Origin: Promethearchaeota archaeon
GTDB taxonomy: Archaea; Asgardarchaeota; Lokiarchaeia; Sigyniarchaeales; SOKP01
Length of the DNA stretch: 64,000 nt
Reading direction: 5' to 3'
Assembly: GCA_016839555.1 (NCBI GenBank)
Contig: JAEOUA010000003.1
Location: 372,001 to 436,000 of the forward strand
A program made the translations under genes and the position numbers. Positions within the stretch are counted from its first letter, which is position 1, and each line of letters starts with the position of its first letter. The notes under the pieces were generated by a model. It was not told the origin of the DNA. It was given only the letters and a program-made list of their open reading frames with translations, and made no database searches. Below, one piece after another: positions 53,579-63,227 of this stretch.

Positions 53579-54268
53579 ATGAGTATTGATAATTTACAAC
53601 CAAAAGATGTTTTCAAATTTGAATGTTTAAAATGTGGAGCTCCAGCAACAACATATTTCAAACATGTTGAACAAAAATCGAGAATGTTCTTTACATCTAA
53701 ATATGTCTCAGAAAAAAAATTTTTAAGATCATTAAGAGTTCCCGTTTGTTCCAATTGCGATTCAGATCTTAAAACTTGGACTAATAAATATTCAACAACA
53801 AGATCTTCCTATGTAGATGTTATTTGCGAGTTTGTTCTTGGAGTTGGTATTGGGGTTGTTTTGCTATTAATCAGAGATTTTTTTCCCCAAGATCTGAGAT
53901 GGATATCTATCTTGGTGCCAACGCTTTTATTTTTTTTAGTGGGAATCGGTATTATCTATAAGATTTATAAATCAGGAGTAATAAGGAAGAAACCAAATAG
54001 TCCTTTTAGGTATATTGATTTTAGATTAAATAAGCCTTATGTTAGACCAGGTGGTAAAGGCTCATGGATTAAATACACAGATTGGCTTAAAAAAACAGGA
54101 GAAATAGATATTAGCATAGTGGAACAAGCACAATTAGAAAGAGAAAAAAAAGAATTTGAATTGGAACACGATATTAATGTTTTCTATTGTCCAAATTGCG
54201 GAGCAAAATATAATATGGGAACTGATTTTTGTCCAAATTGTGGAAAAGATTTAAGACCATTATATTAA
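53579..54268 (+). CDS. Membrane protein with zinc ribbons at both ends
   Basis: 229 residues. An N-terminal CLKCGAPATTYF and VCSNCDSDLKTW pair forms one zinc site. Two membrane segments lie near 80-97 and 105-127. A charged helix leads to the C-terminal YCPNCGAKYNMGTDFCPNCGKDLRPLY ribbon. Both zinc ends would face the cytosol. It sits between two paralogues of an unnamed family (53019 and 54351), 59 bases after the first on the same strand. ATG start, not clearly preceded by a ribosome site. Confidence 0.68.
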   Translation: MSIDNLQPKDVFKFECLKCGAPATTYFKHVEQKSRMFFTSKYVSEKKFLRSLRVPVCSNCDSDLKTWTNKYSTTRSSYVDVICEFVLGVGIGVVLLLIRDFFPQDLRWISILVPTLLFFLVGIGIIYKIYKSGVIRKKPNSPFRYIDFRLNKPYVRPGGKGSWIKYTDWLKKTGEIDISIVEQAQLEREKKEFELEHDINVFYCPNCGAKYNMGTDFCPNCGKDLRPLY

Positions 54269-54350
54269 AATTAGTAAAAATAAAAAAAATTTTTTATTTT
54301 TTCTTGAGTTATTAATTTATTGATTTATTTCATTTTTTTAGTTCTAGGAA

Positions 54351-54800
54351 TTATGGTTGTTTATCTAAAGTGGATTTAAATTCATTTATTTTTTTATTTA
54401 TTTTTTTTACTTTTCTCTTTTTTAAATCAGGATTATTTTCAAGTTTTTGTTCCAAACTAGTTATTAAAATAGGTAATATTGTTTTTGGAAATTGACTTGC
54501 TCGTTTTTGAAAATCCTCCTCTGATTCATATTCTCTTGCTCTTTTTAGTTTAAATTTATATGCTGGACCTATCACTCGAAATTCATCTTTTTTTACCTTA
54601 CTGATTGTGTTATAACCAAAAAACATAGGTTTACTGCGCCCGAAGGATTTTCTCTCTTCAAATACTATATAATTATCGGTAAAAAGAACATGAGAATTAT
54701 ATTCTATACGTCCAACACGTTTACCCTTAGAATAAAATTGTGAAATTCTACATAATGTGCTATATTTAATATTTTCTCCTTCTGGAACGGTTTTAGTCAA
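54351..54800 (-). CDS. Unnamed family protein, paralogue of 53019-53519
   Basis: 149 residues. VPEGENIKYSTLCRISQFYS leads into beta strands (YNSHVLFTDNYIVFEE, PMFFGYNTISKVKKDEF, AYKFKLKRA), a layout like a PH/GRAM-type domain. A helical tail follows with FQKRASQFPKTILPILITSLEQ and a basic end. The first codon is TTG (54800-54798). It is the clearest example of the family in this window. PH-like lipid or peptide binding is inference from the strand pattern. Confidence 0.6.
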   Translation of the reverse strand: MTKTVPEGENIKYSTLCRISQFYSKGKRVGRIEYNSHVLFTDNYIVFEERKSFGRSKPMFFGYNTISKVKKDEFRVIGPAYKFKLKRAREYESEEDFQKRASQFPKTILPILITSLEQKLENNPDLKKRKVKKINKKINEFKSTLDKQP

Positions 54801-55018
54801 TTCACTAAAATTTATCGGTACATAAAAATTTGAAATAAAAAATTCACTTCTGGTAATGTTTAATTAAATATGTTCTTCTTTTTTATTTAAATGTTTGCTT
54901 TGATATTCCTTATCTATTTTGTTCTTATTATGATAAATATAGATATAAAAAAAGAAATTATAGTTTTCCATCAATCTAAAACAAAATTTTTAAAATTAAG
55001 GCTATTTGCAATTAAATG

Positions 55019-57409
55019 TTATTCATTAGTTGAATGATTATTTTTATAACTAAATCTACTAATTTTATAAATTTCCTGCGCTATTTTTCTTCCAATATTT
55101 TCTACTTTCATTAAATCTCCAATATCTGAATTAAAAATTTTTTGAAGAGTTTTCATTTCTTTCAGTAAGTTTTTTGCTCGTAAAGTATTAACTCCCGGCA
55201 CACCTGAAATAATGTATTCTAATAAATATGATAATTCAATTGGGGCTTTTTTAAACCTAGATTTTACGGGTTTTTTATATTCAGATTGTTCCCTTTTAGC
55301 CAATTGATATAAAAATTTGGCGGATTCATTTACATCGGAAGTTCTATAAACATTTACTCCTAAATCCAATATTATAGAAGTGATCGCTCCATATAGAGCA
55401 TTTTCACTTATGTTTGTATTTAAAAAAGGATTTTCCTCTAAAATTAGTATTGGTCTTTCAAAATTTTTAGTTAAGTCAATTAATTCTTTAAATAAACGTC
55501 CATCTTTAATGGAATTAGTAAAATCTTGGGAACTTTTTCTTTCTATTCCCACTCGTTCTGAGACTATATAATCTGCTACTTCAAGTTGCTCTAATTGGAT
55601 ATTAACTCCCATTAATGATAATTTTCTCACTACGGGAGATGCTGTCTCTCTATTATCACATAATATAGAGATTTTCTGTGCACCATTAATATCTTTACTT
55701 TCTTCATGATTATGTGAGGATTCTTCAATAGAAACTTTGCTGATTTTCTTATTATCCGATTGCTTAGAATTTTGGGGTTGATCACCTTTTTGTTTATTTA
55801 TGAAACTCAAGAGATCCTTTTGCTCCTTTGACTCCATTTTATTTTCTGATTTTTTCATTCTTTTTAAGGTTTGACGCATATTCGATTCTTTATTTTTTTC
55901 AGCCCAATAATATCCCTCATCTCTGGTTCCTTTTGCCATTAATATGTAAATTTTTCCCTCGTTTTTTCTTCCTGTTCTGCCTCTTCTCTGGATTGATCGG
56001 ATCGCACTTGGAACAACATCATAAAATATTACTAAATTACATTCTGCTATGTCTAAACCCTCCTCCGCTACGCTCGTACCCACTAGCGTATTAAATGTAC
56101 CATTTTTGAATTCCTCTAAAATCTCAATCTGTTTTTTTTGAGTTAACCCTTTGTCGGAACCTTTATTTGCTTGTCCAATGAATTTATGAGCTCTTATTTT
56201 AGAATTATTTTTTATAATATTTACAATATTGTTCACAGAATCCCTATAATGAGCAAACACTAAGACTCTGGAGTCTTGATTTTCTTGAAATTGATTCGTT
56301 AAAATTGCTTCTAATTTGTCAATTTTTGGATGTATAATTCCTTGTGATTGAATTTTTTGGATTAAATTTATAAGTTTTCTGATATCTGAATCTTTAAATA
56401 ATTCCTTCAATGACTTGTTTGCTTTATTTTTTTTTATTTTGTCTATATTTTTGTCAATATAATCCTTCAGCGCGTTTATACCTTGAGTTTCTATTAATTC
56501 CATCATATGAGAAAGTCTAATCGAATTAGCTTGCAATTTCTTAGCATAGAAAAGATTATATTTTTCATCATCAGAAGGAGCAGAGGCAATTTTTCGATTA
56601 ATGATTTGATTTAGTTTTAACAAATCCCTTCTCGTTACATTATTAATATCATAAGAATTAAGGAGATCCATCTTTTTTAGATGCATGTAATGCTGTTTAA
56701 GTTTTTCTTGCAAGATTTTCAATATTTCCGAAAACTCATTTGGTAATTCTATTTTAATCCAATTCTGATCTACATTATGGATGTATGGTTTAACATCAAG
56801 ATCCTTTTCGGTTCTTATCTCAATATGATTAATATATAAATTCTGCTTGATTTCGTTAATCTTTTCCTCGGTGGACCCTGGACTGGCTGTTAATCCTAGA
56901 ATTTGAGGATGTTTAGAATTTCTTATATATTTTTTCGCGATAAAGCAATATGCATAATCACCTATAGCTCGATGACATTCATCAAAAATAATTAGCGATA
57001 CATCGCTTAATGAATATTGATTTGATATAATATCGTTTTGGAGCACTTGGGGAGTCATAAACGCAATTTTTAGATCCTTCCAAATTTCTTTTCTTACATC
57101 TGGTGATATAGTTCCCGTTATTGATTGCAATGCCCTCGATTCTAATAAAATTGATTCCTTGAAGGAGTTATAATGTTGATTTACTAATGGTTTCGTGGGA
57201 GCAAGAAAAATTACTCGTGAATCAGGATATTCCGTAAGTCTATGAACCGCCATCATTAGACCGATAATTGTTTTCCCTAAACCTGTTGGAATAACTACTA
57301 AAGAATTATGATTTAAACAATTAATAAAAATTGTTTCTTGATAAGAGCGTCTCACTATTAAATTCTCTTGAATTAAAGGATGGGAAAGAAATTCATCTTC
57401 AGATGCCAT
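55019..57409 (-). CDS. hef: Hef-type helicase/XPF nuclease
   Basis: 796 residues. Superfamily 2 helicase: VVIPTGLGKTIIGL (motif I), IIFDECHRAIGDYAY (II), GLTASPGS (III), VLVFAHYRDSVNNIV (IV), VGTSVAEEGLDIAE (V) and QRRGRTGR (VI). After a linker (about 510-575) the ERCC4 nuclease has CDNRETASPV and IERKSSQDFTNSI, so the active site is intact. C-terminal helix-hairpin-helix repeats (ISGVPGVNTLRAKNLL, VENIGRKIAQEIY) bind branched DNA. It is the archaeal relative of FANCM and XPF, processing stalled forks. The gene is complete. Confidence 0.96.
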   Translation of the reverse strand: MASEDEFLSHPLIQENLIVRRSYQETIFINCLNHNSLVVIPTGLGKTIIGLMMAVHRLTEYPDSRVIFLAPTKPLVNQHYNSFKESILLESRALQSITGTISPDVRKEIWKDLKIAFMTPQVLQNDIISNQYSLSDVSLIIFDECHRAIGDYAYCFIAKKYIRNSKHPQILGLTASPGSTEEKINEIKQNLYINHIEIRTEKDLDVKPYIHNVDQNWIKIELPNEFSEILKILQEKLKQHYMHLKKMDLLNSYDINNVTRRDLLKLNQIINRKIASAPSDDEKYNLFYAKKLQANSIRLSHMMELIETQGINALKDYIDKNIDKIKKNKANKSLKELFKDSDIRKLINLIQKIQSQGIIHPKIDKLEAILTNQFQENQDSRVLVFAHYRDSVNNIVNIIKNNSKIRAHKFIGQANKGSDKGLTQKKQIEILEEFKNGTFNTLVGTSVAEEGLDIAECNLVIFYDVVPSAIRSIQRRGRTGRKNEGKIYILMAKGTRDEGYYWAEKNKESNMRQTLKRMKKSENKMESKEQKDLLSFINKQKGDQPQNSKQSDNKKISKVSIEESSHNHEESKDINGAQKISILCDNRETASPVVRKLSLMGVNIQLEQLEVADYIVSERVGIERKSSQDFTNSIKDGRLFKELIDLTKNFERPILILEENPFLNTNISENALYGAITSIILDLGVNVYRTSDVNESAKFLYQLAKREQSEYKKPVKSRFKKAPIELSYLLEYIISGVPGVNTLRAKNLLKEMKTLQKIFNSDIGDLMKVENIGRKIAQEIYKISRFSYKNNHSTNE

Positions 57410-57604
57410 ATTAATCGAGGCTATTATTTGTTTTATTACTCTTCTATAAAATATTTATTTATCAATATATTTAAAATAAGAGAGACCAAGATTAATTATT
57501 AAATTAATAATATTTTAATAAAATTATAAACAAGTTAATTTACACTCTTTTCATCAATAAAAAGAAAATTTTAATTCGTATACTTGATTTTTATTCATAT
57601 CATT

Positions 57605-57679
57605 GCGCGGATAGTTTAGCCCGGCTATAACGACACGTTCACACCGTGTAGATCGGGGGTTCGAATCCCTCTCCGCGCA
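57605..57679 (+). tRNA. tRNA-Val (CAC)
   Basis: A complete cloverleaf can be folded. The acceptor GCGCGGA (57605-57611) pairs with TCCGCGC (57672-57678), with discriminator A at 57679. The anticodon stem ACACG/CGTGT encloses loop TTCACAC, anticodon CAC. The T arm has GGGTTCGAATCC with loop TTCGAAT. There is no intron and no encoded CCA. It reads GUG codons. It is the only tRNA in the window and lies between hef (minus) and the saccharopine dehydrogenase-like gene (plus). Confidence 0.94.
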
Positions 57680-57754
57680 TTTTATCACGACTTTAATTTA
57701 ATTAAAATAAAATTGTTAATATTAACGAATATAAATTAAATGGAGTGTTATATT

Positions 57755-58927
57755 ATGGGACATAATTATGCTCTAATTGGAGCTGGACGGCAAGGGACAG
57801 CAGCTGCATATGATATGGCGAAAAATGGGGATGCGGATAAAGTTTTAATAGGAGATCTTAAAATTAAAAATGCCAAACAATCAGCCCAAAGAATTAATAA
57901 GCTTCTGAATAGAGAAATTGTTGAAGCTGCAGAAGTTAATGTAGAAAATAGGAGAACTATTATTAATTTTTTAACTGATGTAGATGCTTTTCTCAGTGCA
58001 GTGCCATATTACTTTAACTTAGATATTTCAAAAGCGGCAATAGAAGCTGGGGCAAGTATGTGTGATCTGGGAGGGAACACAGAGCTTGTAAAACAACAAT
58101 TAAAGCTTGATAAAGAAGCAAAAAAAGCGGGAATCACGATAGTACCTGATTGTGGGCAAGTTCCAGGTATGGGCACTATTTTATGCGCCTATGCAATGGA
58201 ATTACTTGATAATCCACTTGAAATTTATATGTGGGATGGTGGATTACCACAAAATCCTCGCCCTCCATTTAATTATTTACTTACTTTTAATATAGAAGGG
58301 CTTACGAATGAATATGCTGAACCTACATATTTTTTGAGGGATTATAAATTGATGGAAATTAATCCTTTAGAAGAGTTAGAATCCATATCCTTTCCAGACC
58401 CGATTGGTACCTTAGAAGCATTTACTACAGGGGGAGGTACATCTACTGCACCATGGACTTTTGAGGGTAAATTAAAGGTATATCAGAACAAAACTGTACG
58501 TTATCCTGGACATTTTGATCAACTCAGAGCTTTTTTTGACCTAGGATTATTTGATTTAAAACCACTAGAACTTAATGGAAAAAAAATAATCCCACGAGAA
58601 GTATTTCATACTCTCTTTGAACCAAAAGTTACATTCAAAAAAGATAAAGATCTTGTAGTCATCAGGGTGAAATGTGTTGGAGAAAAGAATGGAAAAAATG
58701 CTGAAGCAATTGTCGAATTAATTGATTATTATGATGAAAAAACTGGATTTACAGCGATGGAGCGAACTACGGGATGGGATGCTTCTATTACAGCTATCAT
58801 GATGACGCATGAGATAATATCTAAAGGTGCAATACCAGTAGAATTAGCAGTACCAAGTGAATTATTTATATCCGAATTATCAAAACGAGGAATAATGGTC
58901 TCTAATGAAATAAATTATCTTAAATAA
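57755..58927 (+). CDS. Saccharopine dehydrogenase-family oxidoreductase (lysine 6-dehydrogenase-like)
   Basis: 390 residues. The Rossmann loop YALIGAGRQGTAAAYDMAK is at the N terminus. AFLSAVPYYFNLDISKAAIEAG and MCDLGGNT form the next part of the nucleotide domain, then VPDCGQVPGMGTILCAYAM. The C-terminal catalytic domain holds TGGGTSTAPWTFEGKL and HFDQLRAFFDLGLFDL. This order matches lysine 6-dehydrogenase and saccharopine reductases. The frame also has an ATG at 57740, but the ATG at 57755 has GGAG nine bases upstream and is chosen. It could act in lysine degradation or synthesis. Confidence 0.87.
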   Translation: MGHNYALIGAGRQGTAAAYDMAKNGDADKVLIGDLKIKNAKQSAQRINKLLNREIVEAAEVNVENRRTIINFLTDVDAFLSAVPYYFNLDISKAAIEAGASMCDLGGNTELVKQQLKLDKEAKKAGITIVPDCGQVPGMGTILCAYAMELLDNPLEIYMWDGGLPQNPRPPFNYLLTFNIEGLTNEYAEPTYFLRDYKLMEINPLEELESISFPDPIGTLEAFTTGGGTSTAPWTFEGKLKVYQNKTVRYPGHFDQLRAFFDLGLFDLKPLELNGKKIIPREVFHTLFEPKVTFKKDKDLVVIRVKCVGEKNGKNAEAIVELIDYYDEKTGFTAMERTTGWDASITAIMMTHEIISKGAIPVELAVPSELFISELSKRGIMVSNEINYLK

Positions 58928-59069
58928 TCCTTTAAATATATTTCTACCTCATTCTTTTGTAAAATAAAGAGAGCCCTAATTAAGTAATATCAAATATATA
59001 ATAAAAAACCATAAAAATTAAATGAAAAGCTATATTTACCACAATAATTACTTTTTCTGATTTGATAAA

Positions 59070-59378
59070 ATGAGCTCATTTTTAGAATCTCAAGAATTGA
59101 GAAAAAAATATAAGGAAGTAAGAGAATATGTTAAGGTTGGCCCTATTTTCTTAACGAGGTATGAGAAAGCAAGAATCGTCGGCGCTCGAGCTTTGCAAAT
59201 TAGCTTTGGAGCTCCAATTTTAGTTGAAAAACCCAAGGATATGATAGATCCTATTAAGATCGCTCAATTAGAATTAAAATCGCAAATACTTCCTTTAACA
59301 ATTAGACGGGAGCATCCCACTGATCCTGAAAAATTTCAAGATATTCCTATCAATAAATTAATCTTAAAAAAAGAATAG
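59070..59378 (+). CDS. rpoK: RNA polymerase subunit K (Rpb6/omega homologue)
   Basis: 102 residues. The core LTRYEKARIVGARALQISFGAPIL is the diagnostic Rpb6/omega helix, with PIKIAQLELKSQILPLTIRRE following. It helps assemble and stabilise the RNA polymerase main channel. An N-terminal extension of about 25 charged residues precedes the core. Usually rpoK lies near ribosomal or rpoN genes; here it stands between a saccharopine dehydrogenase-like gene and a frameshifted zinc ORF. ATG start. Confidence 0.95.
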   Translation: MSSFLESQELRKKYKEVREYVKVGPIFLTRYEKARIVGARALQISFGAPILVEKPKDMIDPIKIAQLELKSQILPLTIRREHPTDPEKFQDIPINKLILKKE

Positions 59379-59407
59379 ATTTTCTTATTTCTTAACCATA
59401 TTTATTT

Positions 59408-59583
59408 TTATCTTAGTTTATTTTTATAATGCCAAATCGGATAAGTCTTGCCTTCTGGATTCCCCAAAATAATGCATCTCACTATAGAGCGACCAAAATT
59501 ACCTTTAATATCAAACCAACCCTCCTTAGCTTGACTAAGAACAAACTCATAATTACATGAGAAGCATCTAAAGAAAAAAACAT
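59408..59583 (-). pseudogene. Small zinc-knuckle ORF disrupted at a T7 run
   Basis: The minus strand encodes RCFSCNYEFVLSQAKEGWFD, then FGRSIVRCIILGNPEGKTYP and IWHYKNKLR before a TAA. The composition is that of a real protein, and the CxxC could hold half a zinc site. There is no start codon in this frame. An ATG at 59583-59581 is one base out of phase across a run of seven T (plus-strand A run 59574-59580). One extra T would join them as MFFFFRCFSC. Either a frameshift mutation, an indel error in the assembly, or programmed slippage. Confidence 0.5.
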
Positions 59584-59663
59584 AATATATTTTTACTCAA
59601 AACTCGTAAGAAGATTATAATAATATCTTAAAAATAGTTTAATAGCCGACTTTTATAAAAACT

Positions 59664-60068
59664 TTATAAAATTTTATCTTTTCCACGTTCACTTAAAAAA
59701 TAGACTCTTTTATCACCAACTATTTGCGTTTCTACATATCCTTTTGAAATAAGTTTATCCAAGATATCTTCTAATTCTGCTTTTTTATAGGGCTCTTTTC
59801 CTAAAGGTATTCTACTCTGATTAGCGATTATCGCAATTCTGGTCAAAAACATTCGTTTATTTTGTATAGATTCTATAATGGTTTTTTCATCACTAGATAA
59901 TTTTTCGTAGCTATCGTGAGGTACTATTCTTTCTTTTATATTTTTTGCTATATTAATTGATTCAGGATCAAGAGTTCGCTTTTTAGTTTCTACATGGGTT
60001 AATTTGACTTTATCCTTTGCTACCTCTTTTTTTTTATCGTTTTGAGCTTCTTGTTCCTTATCATTCAT
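59664..60068 (-). CDS. Winged-helix protein, unknown
   Basis: 134 residues. An N-terminal charged, probably disordered region (about 1-45) precedes a winged-helix fold: KLSSDEKTIIESIQNKRMFLTRIAIIAN, then PYKKAELEDILDKLISKGYVETQIVGDKRVYFLSERGKDKIL with the recognition helix and the beta wing. It resembles small archaeal wHTH regulators and also eukaryote-like winged helices of the ESCRT-II type. It lies opposite the acetyltransferase gene, 55 bases away, and may regulate it. Confidence 0.65.
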   Translation of the reverse strand: MNDKEQEAQNDKKKEVAKDKVKLTHVETKKRTLDPESINIAKNIKERIVPHDSYEKLSSDEKTIIESIQNKRMFLTRIAIIANQSRIPLGKEPYKKAELEDILDKLISKGYVETQIVGDKRVYFLSERGKDKIL

Positions 60069-60123
60069 AATATTTTTAAAGCAATTTAATTATAAAAATT
60101 TATAGAAAAATCGCTTTAAAAAA

Positions 60124-60684
60124 ATGAAAGAAGTCTTTAAAATCTCAACGGGAGAAGAAATATATCTTCGATATATCAAAAGATCAGATTTAAATGCTGT
60201 GTGGAGAAATTTTAATGAAGTTGTTGAGGAAGATATCTATCCCGTGTTTTTTCCCGTCGAAACTCAATTTGAAAAAGAGTCATGGTATGATAGTCTTAAA
60301 AGGGAAAAAAATATTTGCATTATTGCTGATAATCTTGACTTAAAAGTACCATTTAATGTAGTGGGCCAATGTGAAATTTCTAATATCGAATGGGACGCTA
60401 GTAAACACGTGGGAAGCTTAGGTGTTATCGTACAAAAGAATTATCGTGATATGGGCATTGGCAAACGACTGATAGATATGGCCATTCGGGAATCCCAAAA
60501 GTTAAACAATAAAGAAAAAATTATATTAAGTTGCTTTACTAATAATGAAAGAGCAATTCATTTATATAAAGAATTAGGCTTTAAAGAGGTTGGGATCCGA
60601 AAAGCGCAATTTAAAATCGAAGGAAGATATTACGACGAATTATTAATGGAATTATTAATTGAAGATTATCTTAAAGGTCAGTAA
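60124..60684 (+). CDS. GNAT-family N-acetyltransferase
   Basis: 186 residues. The GNAT fold shows the acetyl-CoA loop VIVQKNYRDMGIGKRLIDMAI (Q/R-x-x-G-x-G/A) and the following strand and helix ILSCFTNNERAIHLYKELGFKEVG, a hallmark of the RimI/RimJ branch. It acetylates a small molecule or a protein N terminus. The gene starts with ATG and is divergent from the winged-helix gene. Monocistronic. Confidence 0.9.
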   Translation: MKEVFKISTGEEIYLRYIKRSDLNAVWRNFNEVVEEDIYPVFFPVETQFEKESWYDSLKREKNICIIADNLDLKVPFNVVGQCEISNIEWDASKHVGSLGVIVQKNYRDMGIGKRLIDMAIRESQKLNNKEKIILSCFTNNERAIHLYKELGFKEVGIRKAQFKIEGRYYDELLMELLIEDYLKGQ

Positions 60685-60716
60685 TTTTTTCAGATTAGTT
60701 TTTTAAAATCAGTTTA

Positions 60717-61952
60717 TTAAGACATTCTTGTTTTTTTATAATAAGACAATCTAGATTCCGAAGTGAGGGGATTATTATTTAATGAAAGGAAGTTTAAGCT
60801 GCTTAAGGAATCAAGATCATTAAAATAGAAATTTTTGATATTATTATTATCTAAGAATAAAATAATTAAATTTTTTAAGAATTTAATTCCTTGAATTTCA
60901 TTGATTGAATTATTATTTAAATATAATTCCTTTAATTCTGATAAATTTTGTAATCCTTCGATTTTTTTAATTTTATTATTATTAAGAAGAAGAATATTTA
61001 GCTTTGGTAAATTTTTTAATCCTGTAATTTTTTCTATTTTGTTAAATGAAAGATTTAATTTCTTCAATTGAGTTAATTTCTCTAAGTGAGTTATAATATT
61101 TATATTATTTGATGCAAGAGAAAGTGTTTCTAAATGAGTCACGTAATCTAAATTCTCAATATTTTCTATTTTATTATTTGATAAATTTAATACTTCTAAA
61201 TTTTTTAGTTCATATAAATTTTCTATCTTCATAATCTCATTACTAGATAAATCTAAGCATTTTAACCTTTTTAAATGGCTAATGTCTGATATACTCGAGA
61301 TTTGATTATTGTTTAGTATTAAAGTTTCTAAGTAAATGAGCTTATCAAATCCAGCTATTTCATTTATTCGAGTTAAATTTGAGCCTTCGCAATTTAAGGA
61401 TATTATCAATTTATTTTGAAGGTTCACTTTATATCCACATTTATTAGTATAATAATCATAGAGAAGAAGATTTATCCCAATCTCAATATAATCTGAAAAT
61501 AGAGGTGAATTATTATTAATATGAAAAGATGATTCAATTATTTTTTTCTCAATTTTGAATATTCTAAAGATGGAACTAAAGTAATTGAATAAAATCCCTC
61601 GTGCTTCATTAGTTTCTAAATTTTTTAATATATCAATTGCGAACAATTTTTTCTCAATTGATTCAACATTTTTTATTGTATATTGTAAAAGGGATAAAAA
61701 AGAATCATGTAAACGATAGTTGTTATTTAAAATTCTCCCTGAACTTAAGGATAATTGAATATTTTCATCAGATAAGAACAAAGCTTCAAAAAATTCATAT
61801 TGAGTTCCATTATCGATTTCTCCTAAAAATTCTAAGGCTTTTTGCCTCAAATGTTGATTATTTGAATAATTAATCCATTCTTTTAACAACTGAACACTTT
61901 CGTTGTAACCAAGTTCATTAAAATGTTTCTTAATATATTCGGGTTTTTTCAT
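60717..61952 (-). CDS. Leucine-rich repeat protein (SDS22-like)
   Basis: 411 residues. Residues 1-180 are helical (HEAT-like, including RQKALEFLGEIDNGTQYEFFEALF). About 190-400 hold eight or nine 22-residue repeats of the type L-x-x-L-x-x-L-x-L-x-x-N-x-I-x-x-I-x-x-L, such as KLIYLETLILNNNQISSI and HLKRLKCLDLSSNEI. This is the SDS22/internalin form that binds proteins on its concave side. There is no signal peptide, so it is cytosolic. Such LRR proteins in eukaryotes regulate PP1 phosphatase; no such partner is visible here. Confidence 0.88.
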   Translation of the reverse strand: MKKPEYIKKHFNELGYNESVQLLKEWINYSNNQHLRQKALEFLGEIDNGTQYEFFEALFLSDENIQLSLSSGRILNNNYRLHDSFLSLLQYTIKNVESIEKKLFAIDILKNLETNEARGILFNYFSSIFRIFKIEKKIIESSFHINNNSPLFSDYIEIGINLLLYDYYTNKCGYKVNLQNKLIISLNCEGSNLTRINEIAGFDKLIYLETLILNNNQISSISDISHLKRLKCLDLSSNEIMKIENLYELKNLEVLNLSNNKIENIENLDYVTHLETLSLASNNINIITHLEKLTQLKKLNLSFNKIEKITGLKNLPKLNILLLNNNKIKKIEGLQNLSELKELYLNNNSINEIQGIKFLKNLIILFLDNNNIKNFYFNDLDSLSSLNFLSLNNNPLTSESRLSYYKKTRMS

Positions 61953-62105
61953 TATTTAAGAAAAATTTGTTAAATTTACATCTTTCAATAAAAAATATAT
62001 CCTAATAAAGTTTGCATAATGCAATACTAAATTCCATTAGATTAAACGGAGAATATGGAAATACTATATTACACTGAATGAATTTAAAAATACGATTATA
62101 AAACT

Positions 62106-63227
62106 CTATGAATATATATAGTCTTTCACTGCGTGTTCTTTATCTAACATTTCTGTAAGTGCACTATTGAAATGTCTTTGAGTAATTTCTTTTGCCTTTT
62201 CTCTTAAAGCCTTTATTCCTGCTTCTGTCACTAAAGCTTTTATCTGAGCGCCACTAAACTCTTCAGTTTTTCTTGCAAGTTCCTTAAAATTAACATTGTT
62301 TAAAGTCATTTTTCTTGAATGAATTTTTAGAATCATTTCACGAGCTTCTTCTTCCGGTAAGGAAAATCGAATAATACGGTCGAACCTTCCGGGGCGAAGT
62401 ATAGCAGGATCGAGCACATCTTCTCTATTTGTAGCAGCCATAAATATTATATCGTCATATTTTGCAAAACCATCTAATTCTGAAAGTAATTGCATAAAAG
62501 TTCTTTGGACTTCGCGATCACCTTTATAGACTTCACTTGTTCTTTTTATTGCGATAGCATCGATTTCATCAATAAAAATAATAGCGGGAGTGTTCTCTTG
62601 TGCTAATGTAAATACTTCTCTCACCATTCTTGAACCCTCTCCAATAAATTTTTGGACTAAATCAGAACCTACTAAATGAATGAAGCGTGCTTTGGTAGAA
62701 TTTGCAATGGCTTTGGCTAATAATGTTTTTCCAGTGCCGGGAGGGCCAGAAAGTAGCGCTCCACTTGGGGGCTCGATTCCGAGATCCCTAAATAATTGTG
62801 GATGAAGCAAAGGTAATTCTACAACCTCCCGTATTGCTTGAATTTGCGCATCTAACCCGCCAATATCTTGAAAAGTGACATCTGGGGTTTCTATAAGTTC
62901 CATCCCCGCAACATGACCTCGAATCTTTCGATGTAAAATTTCCAGTATCTGTAAATTATTTGGATGAAGAGTTACTTGATCTCCTGCTTGAGGATTTAAT
63001 GCTTTATTTGGAGGAAGAACAATTCTATTACCCGGAGCATGTGAGACTATAACTCTTCCATCCTCCAAGACTCTTTCTACTGAGCCGATTCTTAAAGGCT
63101 TCTCCTTCATATTATTAATAATTTCCTTAAAGGAACTTAACTCTCTGCGAAGTTGCTGATTTTCTTTGATTAAATTGCTCATTTTTTTTTTTAAATCTTT
63201 TACGTCCGACTCAGTCATCCTATTCAT
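62106..63227 (-). CDS. pan: Proteasome-activating nucleotidase (PAN)
   Basis: 373 residues. The N-terminal coiled coil (about 5-45) is followed by an OB domain (RVIVSHAPGNRIVLPPNKAL). The AAA domain has GPPGTGKTLLAKAIA (Walker A), IIFIDEIDAIA (Walker B), a sensor in FMAATNREDVLDPAILRPGRFDR with the arginine finger, and a C-terminal helical lid. The last three residues I-Y-S form the HbYX motif that docks into the 20S alpha ring and opens the gate. It unfolds substrates for the proteasome. A beta-like subunit lacking Thr1 is at 18662-19279. ATG start. Confidence 0.95.
   Translation of the reverse strand: MNRMTESDVKDLKKKMSNLIKENQQLRRELSSFKEIINNMKEKPLRIGSVERVLEDGRVIVSHAPGNRIVLPPNKALNPQAGDQVTLHPNNLQILEILHRKIRGHVAGMELIETPDVTFQDIGGLDAQIQAIREVVELPLLHPQLFRDLGIEPPSGALLSGPPGTGKTLLAKAIANSTKARFIHLVGSDLVQKFIGEGSRMVREVFTLAQENTPAIIFIDEIDAIAIKRTSEVYKGDREVQRTFMQLLSELDGFAKYDDIIFMAATNREDVLDPAILRPGRFDRIIRFSLPEEEAREMILKIHSRKMTLNNVNFKELARKTEEFSGAQIKALVTEAGIKALREKAKEITQRHFNSALTEMLDKEHAVKDYIYS

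Noticed and set aside
53452..53754. Minus-strand frame across the 53519/53579 gap
   Set aside because: Overlaps two better coding frames on the plus strand and ends in low-complexity hydrophobic sequence.
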